DNA of 64,000 nucleotides from Blepharisma stoltei. Its lineage: Eukaryota > Ciliophora > Heterotrichea > Heterotrichida > Blepharismidae. The notes beneath the pieces are model-generated. The model was not told where the DNA came from. It searched no databases and saw nothing but the letters and a program-made list of their open reading frames with translations. Made by a program: the position numbers and the translations under genes. This document shows positions 1 through 10,495 of the stretch, one piece after another (positions within the stretch are counted from its first letter, which is position 1; the number at the start of each line of letters is the position of its first letter). The stretch covers positions 372,001 to 436,000 of the forward strand of contig CAJZBQ010000058.1 in NCBI GenBank assembly GCA_914767885.1, given 5' to 3'.

Positions 1-372
1 TAAATGTACCAGTATAATAATGATCAATGATGTTATAAAAGCCAAAGTTCCCATTGAAGGCTGATGATTACTTGCAAAGTTGTAAATGACTCATGCCATG
101 TATTTTTTAATTTTTCAAAAAAATATTTAAATTTAATTTTTTCTTAAAAATATAAAAATTTTATTTTATATCTTTAATTAATAAATGGGGCTTTATTATA
201 GTTTCATTTTTTTAAAAATTGGCGCGTTTACTTGTCAACTTTTTTTACACTTGCCACCATTTTTTGACATGGCACTTTCTAGCACTTCCTGAGCTCATCT
301 CTTTGAGAGACTCTGTTTTGCTCGTTCAATAATGCAGTACATTTTGCTCGATAAAGAAATCTATAAAGGGGT
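1..372. other. Non-coding, AT-rich; possible upstream exon at its end
   Basis: Bases 1-240 are AT-rich with stops in all frames, and I see no gene there. From about 269 to 370 one plus frame is open under the TGA=Trp code (ATG at 269, running to about 390) and could be the preceding exon of the channel gene. It is in a different frame from the channel, so a short intron or IES would be needed between them. Several TA pairs of the right phase exist, and I could not choose one. Confidence 0.5.
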
Positions 373-1323
373 ATGAGCTATATTTTTGTGATAAACACCT
401 TTTTCTTATGCTATGAGCTTGTACAGTCTCGAGCTAGTATTGGCTCTTATATAACTGATTTCTGGAACACTATTGATTTATCAAGAATCATAATGAGCTA
501 TATTTACCCCATTTCTTGTTGGTCAGATGCAGATCGTATCACGAAAGATGTGATGCTTGCAATTTTAACGATTTTAGTATGAATTCGATTGGTAGGCTAT
601 ATAAGGATGTTTGATAGATCTCGATATTTAATCAAACTTATAATAGAGGTCATCAAAGACATGGGGCCATTTTTTGTGATTTTTGTAGTTTCGACCTTTG
701 GGATGACGGTAGCATTTTATTGCGATAGAAGTGACGATACTTCTTTCTATTTTCAATGACTAAACACTTATACGCTGGCCTATGGCGCTTTTGATTATAG
801 TGGCTACTCAAACTTGCAAATCTGCATATTTATTGCTGCAAGTCTTATGAATACTTTAATTTTGCTAAATCTGATTATCGCTATCATGGGGCACACTTTA
901 GAAAAAGTCACTGATATGTATGATATAGCAGATCTTCAAGAAATGGCTGATATCATAATGGAAATTGACAGTGTCTCTTTTTGGGGACGCAAAAAAGGCC
1001 AGCTGAAATATCTTCAACAGTGCTCAGCTGCATCATCAGGTGAAAAAGATGATGACGGAGAAAATGATGTCATTGATTTAATAGGAAATTTGAACAATAA
1101 GTCAATTGAAATGGATAAAAATTTAGAATCCATTGTTAATAGAATAGAACATATGAATACAAGAAATGATGAAGAAAAAAACATTGATGATTATATCAAT
1201 GATATTAAAAGTGAGTTTAGTAGCTTAAGAAAAGAAATGAAAAGCCAAGTTAGCGTTTTAAAAGAAGAGCTGGAGCTTATAAGACAAGAAGTAGGAAACA
1301 GCAACTCTTCAGTAGTTAGTTAA
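373..1323 (+). CDS. TRP/polycystin-like cation channel, C-terminal part
   Basis: The frame is read with TGA=Trp at 583 and 757. The protein has several membrane helices, an S4-S5-like stretch (IRLVGYIRMFDRSRYLI), a pore-loop-like region and a last hydrophobic helix followed by NLIIAIMG, the kind of S6 ending seen in TRP and polycystin channels. A charged coiled-coil tail follows (about the last 85 residues, NIDDYINDIKSEFSSLRKEM). It probably acts in a membrane as a cation channel; selectivity cannot be told. The usual long N-terminal region is missing: upstream sequence changes frame at about 370, so the start at 373 is only the first Met of this frame. Either an unresolved IES or intron lies upstream, or the gene is truncated here. 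Family assignment is from motif order, not a search. Confidence 0.7.
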
Positions 1324-1599
1324 TTTAGTTAAAAAATTAATTTTATGGGATGTGCTAAGAAACTTGTAAAAATATAAGAAGAAATAACACTTAAATGAGT
1401 CATATCTAATGATAAGCTTTAGTCAACAGAACATAGTAAGAAACAATTTTATTATCAAATAAAACTTGATACATTAACATTATAGCAATTTATCCAAAAC
1501 TCAATAAGCTTTTGTATTGCACTTTTTCTAGGCTTCCTCAATTTTACTCACTTTTCTTATGAAAGTCTAAATTAAATCCTAATCACTAATTATAAAAAT
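1324..1599. other. Intergenic spacer
   Basis: AT-rich spacer between two plus-strand genes. I see no repeat, RNA gene or conserved motif in it. Confidence 0.5.
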
Positions 1600-4500
1600 A
1601 TGCTTAGGGCCGCAAGCCAACCTCTTAGAAAAATAGGCCTCTATTCAAAAGAGACATTAGCTGCTCAATGCAATACAAGGGATCTCAATATCGTTCAGAC
1701 AGGCTCGATTACCGAGCTACACCTCAAGCGAGACTGAAATGGAAACACATTAACTCAAAAAACCATCCAAGATCTCCGAGTTTCCCTTCAACTGATGGAA
1801 GAAGACATCCACTCTAAAGGAATCATGATCAGAAGTCAAGGAGATTATTTTTCGCGTGGCGCGGACTATCTTTATCTAGGCCATCTAGGTGCCAACAAAC
1901 AATCAGGGACTGAAGAATACTTCACTGCTCTTTATGACCTTATTTACTTCATAGGAAGAATGGAAACTCCTCTGATTCCTTTGATCAATGGAAAGGCTTA
2001 TGGCTCAGCTGCGTGCTTGTCAAACTTGGCTACATTTTCCATCGCAACTCCAAATACAAGGATGGCTTTTCCAGAGACTTCGATTGGTTTTATTCCAACT
2101 GGAGGAGCTTCATACCACCTGTCAAGGCTGCCAGGAGAAGTTGGGATGTATTTAGCATTAACGGGGAGAATAATTAATGGCTCAGACGCAGTTCACTTAA
2201 AATTCGCTTATAATTATTCAAACTTGACTGATGAGTTTTTTTAAATAGAATATGGGTTGCTCGAATTTTCTAGTCTCCGGCTGAAAATTTAACTCTGACA
2301 TATTTTAATTATGAGATTTGATTTCACATGCTGAGTTTATCCCAGCTACGAAGGGAAGCAATAGCAGGGTGGCTTTCCTACCAGATTCCTGATCTTAGGG
2401 AATAGAATTTTCCAGAAAAGGTGCCACTTACCTCAGGGATAGAGATTGGGCCAATCGGAGTGCCTAAGCTGAGAGTCGTTGAAATCTTTCAACTGGCTTC
2501 CTCTTTTGATGACCTTTGGTGGACTCAAGAAAAATGGCAAGAAATTCAACCCAGATCGGTGTTGGTGGTAGCTGTGGTCGACTAGCCTTTTAGTGGACGT
2601 TTTTAAACGTGTATCGATTAATTAAGATTCAGACTGATGAGTTTTTATGTGACCTTCATTCCACATCAGCTCAAATACCAACCCCTCTTGAGTCTCATAG
2701 GCTATTTGGGAACTATTATTCAAACTTTTTGAAAAATAAAAGCCTCCTTGAAAACAAAGATCTACGCGAGAACTGGAATGAGCTACGAACTAGAATTGGC
2801 TGGAGTGATTTTTATGTGGAAAGACGAGAAAATGTAAAAATGGTGTACGCTGATATATTGCATATGATAAAATAAAATGGCTTTCGCTTCTAGCGAAGTT
2901 AGCTCCGCTAACTTTCTCTCACTCAAGCAATTTTATTTATGGGGTTGGGTTTTACCTCGAGAACTTCTGCACAGCAATAGCGGCTTAACTTTGGGGATAA
3001 CCAAAGGAACTGCTCCTCAGTGCGATCAAGAGACTCAGGTTTTTACCCCTCAGCACACCCAAAGGAGGTGGACCCTTAGGCAGAACACGCACAGGAGCTG
3101 AGTCGGAATAAAGCTGTGGCGGCAGCGAAGCCCGTCGAAGCCGGAACGCCGTACTTACCTGTACCTTGGCGAATCAAAGTGGGTCGATCCAGAGGTCCAT
3201 GGGCCCGACACGTGGATAAATATGGTGGCAGCTCTGGAGTTGGCTACCCCATAGTGGACGCTAAACGTTATAAATAATTAAGATAAGATAAGATATATTA
3301 CATAGGGAAAGCATGAGAAGAGATTCGTGGTCAGAGTCGCCGGGGCATGATTGGAGGAGCCACTCTTCGCCTGGAGCTCAGAACCACTTAAGGAATTTTG
3401 AAAGCACGGTTATGAAAAAGCATATATGAAACAATCAATCTTACTTTTCTCTTATTCATGACTTAAAAGCCATTTATAGATGCTTCACAGCTAACACCCT
3501 AAGTGAAGCCATTGAAAGAATCAACAGAGAGCTTGAGCACGGCGACAAAGAATGGGCCAGAGACACTTTTAACAGACTTTCAACTAAATCTCCTCTCGCC
3601 CTAGAAGCTACTTTCAAACTCATAAAAGATGCCAAAAACTTAGAATGGGCTGAATGTTTAGACCGCGAGTTCAACGTCGCAATAAAGCTTGCCCAGCAGC
3701 CAGACTTCCATGAAGGATCAATCAAAGTCCTCAGCAGACACCCTGGAGTCCCTGAATGGAAGGTAAATTTCCCAGTCCCACAAAACCTCATCGATGAGCT
3801 TTTCACAGTAGAAAAAACCCTCGATCTAGAAGGAGTAAAGCCAAACCAATTTTTGCCCGTCAAAGAATGGTACCAAACCATCGCTAGTGGCCCAAGACAT
3901 TACTTAAATGAGACTAGCTCTGACCATTATTTGGCAAGAATGAGCTTTAATGAAGATGTCCAATCTTTCCTCCACGACCATGATTTAGACGTCAGAGATC
4001 CTTGCGTGAATGCTTCTGATGTTAGAAAAGGCTTTTGGAACGCAGAAATGTACAAGCGAAAAGTCGATGAAGAGCTCGACCGTGTCCAAAAAATGGCTGA
4101 AGACCCACTGCTAAAAGAATTCTATATAAACGACAGGAAAAAAGCTATAAATGATATGTTCGCTAATGAAGCTGAAATTACCCAAAAAATCAACGATTTA
4201 ATCACAAAAAGATTCGAAAGGAAATTTGAAGATAGGATTAACACCATTCTTGACAGGTCAAGAAATGCCAGATCGCTAGAAAAACAAGAGTTTTTCAGAG
4301 AAGTCAAAGATTTCGTCCATAGAAAGCACTTCTTGGAGAATGTAGGAAACCTAGCTAAGTTTGAGAGGGATAACCTAGAGAAAATGAAAGCAGATGATCT
4401 CCCTATGACAATTCCTTATAGCAGCAAAGAGCACTATATAGATGATTTGCAACGAGACATCGTAGCAAAAGGCGAAACAAACCCGAATATTGTGAAATAT

Positions 4501-7500
4501 GCTGATTTGTTGTCAATTGAAGACTATAAATCATACTTCGCCTTATACCACCCTGCATTTTTAGAAAAAGACATTTCTTCAGAGGTAAATGAAGTCGGGA
4601 AAAATATATGGGACAAATTCAGAAAATCTACAGATGGCTTATTCATTGGAAACCCCAGAGACATGCATAAATTTATAGAGCTGCAAACAAAAAAGAAAGC
4701 AGCTGAGCAAATGGACAAAGAAATTCGTGATAATTTAGGGAATATAGTGCCTAATGAAGTCTTAGACAACGTATGGATTTATAGTTCTCATGAAAAAGGA
4801 AAAAATACAGGGTATTCATCATTTGAATCAGAAGGTGAGCACGAGTATGAAGGCGAGAGATTAGTAAAGGAACTAGAAATCCAAAATTCTAATGAAACGT
4901 CTAAAAATCTATCAGAGTTAGAAAAATATAAAGAAGAACAAAGTACTGCGCCAGAAGCCGAAACAAAAGCTGCTCAAAATGAAGCCGTAGATAGTCAAGA
5001 CGCTAAACTTAGAGAAGAATTCGATAAGCACTTAAAAAACGGTGAGTATGGCGTCGAATTCAAAGAAAATGAAGCTGACAAACTGTTTGAAGAAATCATA
5101 GGTAAAGAGCTAACAAGTGAAGGGAAACTGAGAAAAGAAGCTTTGAAAGGGCTTGACAAAGCCAGTGAAGAAAAAGGCATAGATAATGAGAATTCTCAAA
5201 CAAACGTGCTAGAAAGCGACTCAGAGTGGGGAATCCCTGAAGAGCTGCCTCAAAAGACTGCGAAAAAAATTGAGGAAGCAATTGGTAACTCTCCCAATTT
5301 TTTTTACAAAATAGAAAGTAAAAATTATGTTAATTTATATTTTATTTGATGCAACTGTTTAAAATTAGCTAGAGATTTAATTATATATTTAATTATTTTT
5401 TAAAACAAATTTTATTTTAAATAATTTATACTGACTCGTGGAGGATGGATAATTAAAATATGGCACTGCTCAAATTTTCTGATCCCGCCAGAAATTCATC
5501 TCTTGAATATTTTATTGTGAGTTTGGTTCCCCTTGTGAAGTTATCTCCTCAAGGAAGCAAGTTCCAGATGATTTTCCTACCGGAATCCTGACCCTAGGGG
5601 AATGGATATTCCAGAAGTGTATCACTTACCCCATTAGAGTGCCTGAGCTCAGAGAAGAGTCGTCGAAGCCTAAACTTCAAGACTGGCCCGAGGAAAATGG
5701 CGTGAAATTCGCCCCAGAGTGGTGCTTAAGATAGCTGTTGTCAAGCATCCTGTGGACGTTAAGCATGTTTCGATTAATTAAAATTAAGACTCGCGGAAGG
5801 CGATTTTTGCCCAAAAATATGGATCTATTAGAATTTGCGTTCTCACTGATAAGGAGTGTGCTCGAAAAGAAAAAGCGGAAAAAAATGCCAACTGGTGAAA
5901 AAATAGTCGATTATCTCGAAGCTGTAATGACAGGTAAAAAAACTGATATATTTGATTCAGAGAAAGGCGATCAAATAGCTGAAAAGGCAGAAAAGACAAT
6001 TGAAGAGCCAGAATATTACTTAAAAGATAAAGGAATGCCCAGGAAAGCCCAAAATTTAAGTAAAGAAGTCTCAAAAAGTAAAGAAAAAGTGGAAGCTAAA
6101 GCTGAAGAAAGAGAAATTTCTGGAGAAGAAGAAGAAACGGACGCTATTGCTGGAAAAACAAAAAACCTTGAAAAACTAGAAGATATAGAAGATATAGAAG
6201 ATATAGAATTGAATGATATAAAATTTTCTAAGAAAGATTATGATGCTATACCACAGTCTTATAAAGGCATGGAAAATTGGACAGATGAAGATTGGAATCT
6301 CCATTTCACTCTCTGAACTACAAAAAGAAAAAATATTTACCATTATGGGAAACTGAATGATTATGAATTAGACAGCAAAGAAGACCCAGAGAGTTTTGTC
6401 AAGTCAATAGTGGAAGCTTTAGGAAATAAAGTAGGAAAAGAAGAAGAATTAGAACAAGGAAAAGAAGAAGGAGAAGAAGAATTAGAAAAAATAATCGCAA
6501 AAACCTTAGAGAAGGTAACGAAAATAGAAGAAGAACTAAAAGCAGAAGAAGAGCAAATCAATAATGAAAGCACCCAAAATAACTTGAATATGATGAAGCA
6601 GATTAGAATCGCACTGACAAAAGCAATGAAATTAAAAGAAGAAGAAGCTGCAGCCAAAGAAGAAAAAAATGAAGAAGAAGGAGAGCCTGAATCTCAAGAG
6701 CTTGCCAATGATGAAATCTTGGAAGGAAAATATAATGCTCAAAATGAAATCATAAGTAATGAAAGTGAAGATGCAAGTAGCATAAGGAAAGCTCAAGAAG
6801 AGAGTAGTGAATCATCACAAAAGTTTAAACAGCAAGAAGAGTATGATGAAGATATCCAAGGGTTCACTTTATGCAGTGAAGAAAGTGCTTCAGGGTCCAG
6901 CCAGTCTTCATCTGGGGCCAGCAGTAGTGAAAAAAGTCAATCATCATCAGGCAGCAGTAGCGAAGATTTGTATGCAGAAAAAAGAGATAACTCCCCCTCG
7001 AACGAATAAAATATTTTTGTTAGCTAATGGAGAGATGTTAATTTTTTTGAAAAAAAATTATATATAAATTTTGTAAGTTTTTTTTTTCAAAAATCCCCAA
7101 TTCGAAATAATCTAAGTAAGGCAGAAGAAATCAATGAAGCTGGAAAAGCAGACGAGGCATCTCTAGCTGAAGAAATTAGTGAGCTAAAAGAAGCTAGTAG
7201 AGCTAGCGAGGTCAAAGAAGCCTATGAAGCAAAAAAAGAAGTCCATGAAGCCTACGAAAGTGGTGAAGCCTATGAAAGTGGTGAAGCCTCTGAAAGTGGA
7301 GAAGCCAATGAAAATAATAAACGCTACAAAGCCTCCTCACATCGTGGAGAGAGAATGCATCCAAATGATGTTGACCTCAGAAATCAGCCAGACTCAAAGA
7401 GGAACATTTCTGACCCAGAATATGGGGAACATTACTCCGGCCAAGACGAGCAAGAAGGAGAAATCTCCTCGGAAGGTGAAGAGGGATTCATCCCTCCTGA

Positions 7501-9228
7501 TGAGATAGGAGAAGACCAGAACGATTTCGACATGGCAAGCCAAAGGCGTTATATCCCTCGAAAGCCAGATGAAGCTGACAAACTCCAGCTCGAATTGGCC
7601 CGCCCGGACGAAGAGGATCGCGAAGCAATCGATAAAGACTACGAACAAATTGACCCCCTTGTCATCCAAGAACTTAAAAAAGAAATTTACATCAAAACTG
7701 GTGCAACTGAGATAGAAAAAGGCATAACTATGCTCCACGATGCTAAGTTCTCTTTAAACCTTGAAGAAATGAGGGCGAGACGAATTGAAGTCATCAGGTC
7801 AGAACTTAGAACTGACGACTATATCTACCACCATGACCCAAACAAAAAAAGACTCAAAAAACTCTTCGGTGACCTTCTTGTTAAGCCTCAATTAGACGAC
7901 CTTGACCAAAACGTCTTACTCCCTTTAATTAGCAAATTCTTACTATTTGTGAGGTTATAGACAAAATTTTAAAAGTAATTTAATATCAATATCAAAATTG
8001 ACTTATTATTTGGGGATAATGCTCAAAAATTTGCATTTTGGCTTATCTGTAACCACGGCTTGAAAATTCTCTTCCATAATAAGCAAGAATCTGTTTATTA
8101 CTCAGGGGAGTTAGGAGTCTTGGAGCTGGAAAGTCTTGAAGAAGTCTTAAGCGAGGTGGAAAGATGCAGGAAAGAAAAAACCAACCCAATGCTCATGGAA
8201 AGGGAAGAAAAACAAAAATTGAGAGAAGCCAAAAATAACGCACGTCAAAATAAAGAACTTGTGGAAGATATGAATCACGAAAAGAACAATTTGATGCTGA
8301 CTGATTTCGCGAATAGAATTATGCTGGATAGAACTTATTTAAATGCGGTGTTAGGGACTAAATCGTTTTTGCCTATGCATTTAACATTCAACGAAGAGCA
8401 TGTCAAGGGCTTAAGTGACCTGATCGGCTTGTGCGATTTTTCACAATCACCCAAAGAATGGGCTGAAATATCGCTGCAGAGAGCAATTGATGATATTTTT
8501 GATGTTAGGGCTGAGGTTGAGCTTAAGATGACAAGAGCTGAGCTCATTGCATATGATATCATAAATTACCCAAATTTACTAAAAATTCCATATTTTTCGA
8601 TTCCTGAATATTTAGCATAAAAAAGCATAGGTCTATTGAGGAAAAGCTTAAGCCTCAAAACATCAAAAAGGACATGATGAAGCAATTGTCTCTTGAAGGC
8701 ATTGCTGCCTACAAAACATTTGATTTGATCACAGACGAAGAACGTGAAAAGAATAAAGAAGCTAAACCAGCTGAGTACTTGCAAGAGCTGAAAAAGAAGC
8801 AAAACAAGAACATGGACACACGAAAAATGGAAGCTGCAAAGCAACTTTACAAGCACTGGTTCAAAAGCACACAAATTGGCAAGCCAAAGGAGCACAGCTG
8901 CGATTATTTAATTGAAGAGGATCTATATGAGAAATTCAGAAATTATGATACCAGGCATGAGAAGTACTCGAAATTGCCTAAAACTAAAAAAGGGTTCGAG
9001 GAATATTGGAGAACCAAGAAGTATATCAATATAAGACAAAGGGCTGAAGACCATGCTCAGGAGAGAAAGTACGTTAGAGAGCTTGAGGATAAAATGAACA
9101 GGGCTGCTGAAATTGCCTGCACAATTGAAAATCTACTGAAGATCAAAAAAGTTAGGGACAAGGTGGGACCTGAAAATGTGGAGTACGTTAAGAAGATCAT
9201 TGCAGATAGAGATAATCTTATTTACTAA
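1600..9228 (+). CDS. HIBCH-like protein with long extension, mitoribosomal mS47-like (interrupted gene)
   Basis: Starts MLRAASQPLRKIGLY, a basic amphipathic leader typical of mitochondrial import. Residues about 30-380 follow the enoyl-CoA hydratase/3-hydroxyisobutyryl-CoA hydrolase fold (GDYFSRGAD, FPETSIGF, CFTANTLSEAIERI, QPDFHEGSIKVL, PEWK). The enzyme's second catalytic Asp (PDVG in HIBCH) is replaced: here FIPTGGAS. Loss of that residue, plus a long extension, suggests a structural mS47-like mitoribosomal subunit rather than an active hydrolase (inference). The extension is Glu/Lys-rich and coiled-coil, with an acidic Ser-rich tract near 6.8-7.0 kb and further helical regions to the end. 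The frame continues only if inserts at 2226-2631, 2852-3291, 5286-5428, 5433-5787 and 6988-7116, a 16-nt intron at 5906-5921 and two short segments near 7930 and 8580 are removed; this gives about 2017 codons. The last two joins are uncertain, so two separate genes cannot be excluded. The stop lies 10 bp from the convergent gene. Confidence 0.65.
2226..2631. repeat. Retroposon-like insert A1 (406 bp with one target repeat)
   Basis: A perfect 15-bp direct repeat GACTGATGAGTTTTT occurs at 2226 and again at 2632. Removing one copy plus the insert joins NLTDEF to LCDLHSTS in frame. The interior is GC-richer than the host. The 5' end (AATATGGGTTGCTCGAATTTT) and the 3' end (TGGACGT...CGATTAATTAA) match insert A2 at 5433. 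The repeat contains no TA, so a standard TA-bounded excision does not explain it. Confidence 0.75.
2852..3291. repeat. Retroposon-like insert B1 (440 bp)
   Basis: Imperfect 13-bp direct repeats GATATATT[G/A]CATA at 2852 and 3292 flank it. Excision joins VYADILH to RESMRRDS in frame. The interior starts AAAATAAAATGGC and ends GTGGACGCTAAACG followed by AT-rich sequence with a short tandem (GATAA) run just before the second repeat, like the 3' tail of a non-LTR element. The 3' end is related to inserts A1 and A2. Confidence 0.72.
5286..5428. mobile_element. TA-bounded IES (143 bp)
   Basis: Begins TAACTCTCCC, resembling the MITE-type IES termini elsewhere in the window, and is very AT-rich. Left TA is at 5286 and right TA at 5429. 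Together with removal of the adjacent 355-bp insert it joins EEAIG to TDSRKAIFAQ in frame. Confidence 0.65.
5433..5787. repeat. Retroposon-like insert A2 (355 bp), relative of A1
   Basis: The flanking direct repeat GACTCGTGGAGG/GACTCGCGGAAGG is imperfect (at 5433 and 5788). The interior matches A1 over most of its length: the start AAAATATGGCACTGCTCAAATTTTC, the middle GGAAGCAAGTTCC with CCTACCGGAATCCTGA, and the end TGTGGACGTTAAG...CGATTAATTAA. It abuts the right end of the IES at 5286, so two unrelated inserts sit side by side in one gene. Confidence 0.7.
5906..5921 (+). other. 16-nt intron in the mS47-like gene
   Basis: GTCGATTATCTCGAAG starts with GT and ends with AG. Its removal shifts from the frame of the 5.79-kb exon to the frame of the downstream acidic region, joining NANWWKN to TVMTGKKTD. 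The length fits the other 15-17 nt introns here. Confidence 0.6.
6988..7116. mobile_element. TA-bounded IES (129 bp)
   Basis: Left terminus TAACTCCCCCTCGAACGA resembles the MITE-type IES ends. Right boundary TA is at 7117. Excision joins AEKRD to KAEEINEAG in frame and removes the apparent stop at 7007. It is probably an internally deleted derivative of a larger element. Confidence 0.75.
7930..7980. mobile_element. Possible short IES (about 51 bp)
   Basis: Three in-frame TAA/TAG codons occur between 7958 and 7978, while the frame on both sides is the same and looks coding (...DDLDQNVLLPLI / IDLLFGDNAQKFAFW). TA at 7930 and TA at 7981 give a frame-neutral 51-bp removal; 7930 to 7984 (54 bp) works too. 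No GT-AG pair of intron size fits. Confidence 0.35.
8580..8617. mobile_element. Possible very short IES (38 bp)
   Basis: The frame changes between IINYPNLL and KKHRSIEEKLK. Removal must be 2 mod 3, which excludes 15- and 16-nt introns. A 38-bp segment flanked by TAAAAA on both sides (8580 and 8618) fits. A 29-bp alternative (8580 to 8609) also works. Confidence 0.35.
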
Positions 9229-9238
9229 ACAAGAGGGT

Positions 9239-10036
9239 TTAAGATTTATGCAGAGCTTTTTTCGTGGACAGAAGTTTAGAAAGGGCTTCTTTGTGCTCTT
9301 TTAAGGCATCTTCGAGAGTTAGTGCGAGTTTTTGAGATCTGTTGAAGCGCTCTTCTGTGAGATCAACAGAAGTTTTGGCGGTTTTTAGCAACTTGGAGGC
9401 TGCCCGGGAGTCCTGATCGTATTCTCTTTTCATCTTTATATACATTTTCTTTTCTAGTTTCTGTGATTCTTCGTATGTGATTTTTAATTTGTGGCTTTCT
9501 TTCTACATATTTTTTACATTTCTTTCTAATTCGTCTCGTAGTTTCACACTGTCCTTCATATTCAAAGCTCTTTTTGCGTCTAAAAGTGCTTTGAATTCTT
9601 CGTCTTTTGCTTTCCTTTCTTCTAATTTTTTATTTTTTTCGATTTCCTCTAATACTTTTTTAAACTCGCTATTTTTGTTTTTCTGGTAATTTATTTCTTT
9701 TAATTCTTCTATTTTTTTCCTGTTTTCTTGTCTGATTTTTTCTTCTCTTATGCAATCCCATTTGCATTTAATTTCTTCCCTTTTGAATTCTAACGCTTCT
9801 TTGTATAGTCTTTCAGTAGCGATTTGATTTTCAATGATTTCTTGATCGGTTGGAGGAAAGTCTCGGCTTAATCTTAGCGATTTCATTAGTATTTTTGACT
9901 CTCGCAAGCTTAAGATAGGAGATATTGAGCGGCTTGTAATGGTCTTTTTAATGGAATTTTCTTCTAACGAATCTTCAAATTCTGCACTTGCCTTGCTTTT
10001 TGGAGAAATTGAAGGAGCTGTTGTTTGTGTTAGCAT
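9239..10036 (-). CDS. Coiled-coil protein, unknown function
   Basis: Two exons joined by a 15-nt intron (9503-9517). The first about 60 residues are Ser/Thr-rich, followed by a Lys/Glu-rich helical segment (EEIKCKWDCIREEKIRQENR, FKKVLEEIEKNKKLEERK) and a second helix ending STKKALHKS. Charge pattern and heptads suggest a long coiled coil, perhaps a cytoskeletal or ciliary component. The frame stays open upstream of this ATG to about 10150 without another Met, so the true start might lie in an unseen first exon. It converges with the mS47-like gene, 10 bp between stops. I do not recognise the family. Confidence 0.7.
9503..9517 (-). other. 15-nt intron
   Basis: On the minus strand GTAAAAAATATGTAG: GT at the 5' end, TAG at the 3' end, containing an in-frame stop if unspliced. 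Removal joins DELERN to KESHKLKITY in frame. Confidence 0.85.
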
Positions 10037-10495
10037 ATTTTGTGTATCAATTGTAGTGGATTTCGGAAGCGAGCATATACTTCTTAATAGCAGTCTTTCT
10101 TTAGCTTTTATGATACTTTCAGATGAATTATAGATATAAGCTTGTGAATTCTCTTAAAAACTATAAATATTTATTATTGCTAAATCATTTTTGTAATATA
10201 TATAATAGTTTCAATTGAATTGCTTTATAAATGTGAGATGTTGCATATAAATCTGCTCGAAAGGTAAAGGGTAAAGCATAATCTTTCAATTATATATTAT
10301 TCAACCTAACTCAGTATAATTTCAATTCAAGGTTATTAACTGAATTTTTATTTTGGCTTCATTTGGCTCTAAATTCCTCACTTTGCATTTCTTTTAAGCA
10401 TTCTCCACTAAGACTCTTCAGAAATCCTTTTATATTTACTTGACTTTCCATATAATTAATTGTTACAAATTTAAATAAATAAGTTACCCATAACA
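10037..10495. other. Intergenic spacer
   Basis: AT-rich spacer between two minus-strand genes. The first about 110 bp are an open continuation of the coiled-coil gene's frame without Met. I see no repeat or RNA gene in the rest. Confidence 0.5.

Noticed and set aside
373-582. Channel gene start as a sequencing frameshift
   Set aside because: A frameshift would fit, but short introns and IESs are common here, so I left the cause open.
3474-3881. 135-codon minus-strand frame
   Set aside because: It is antisense to the conserved HIBCH C-terminal region on the plus strand.
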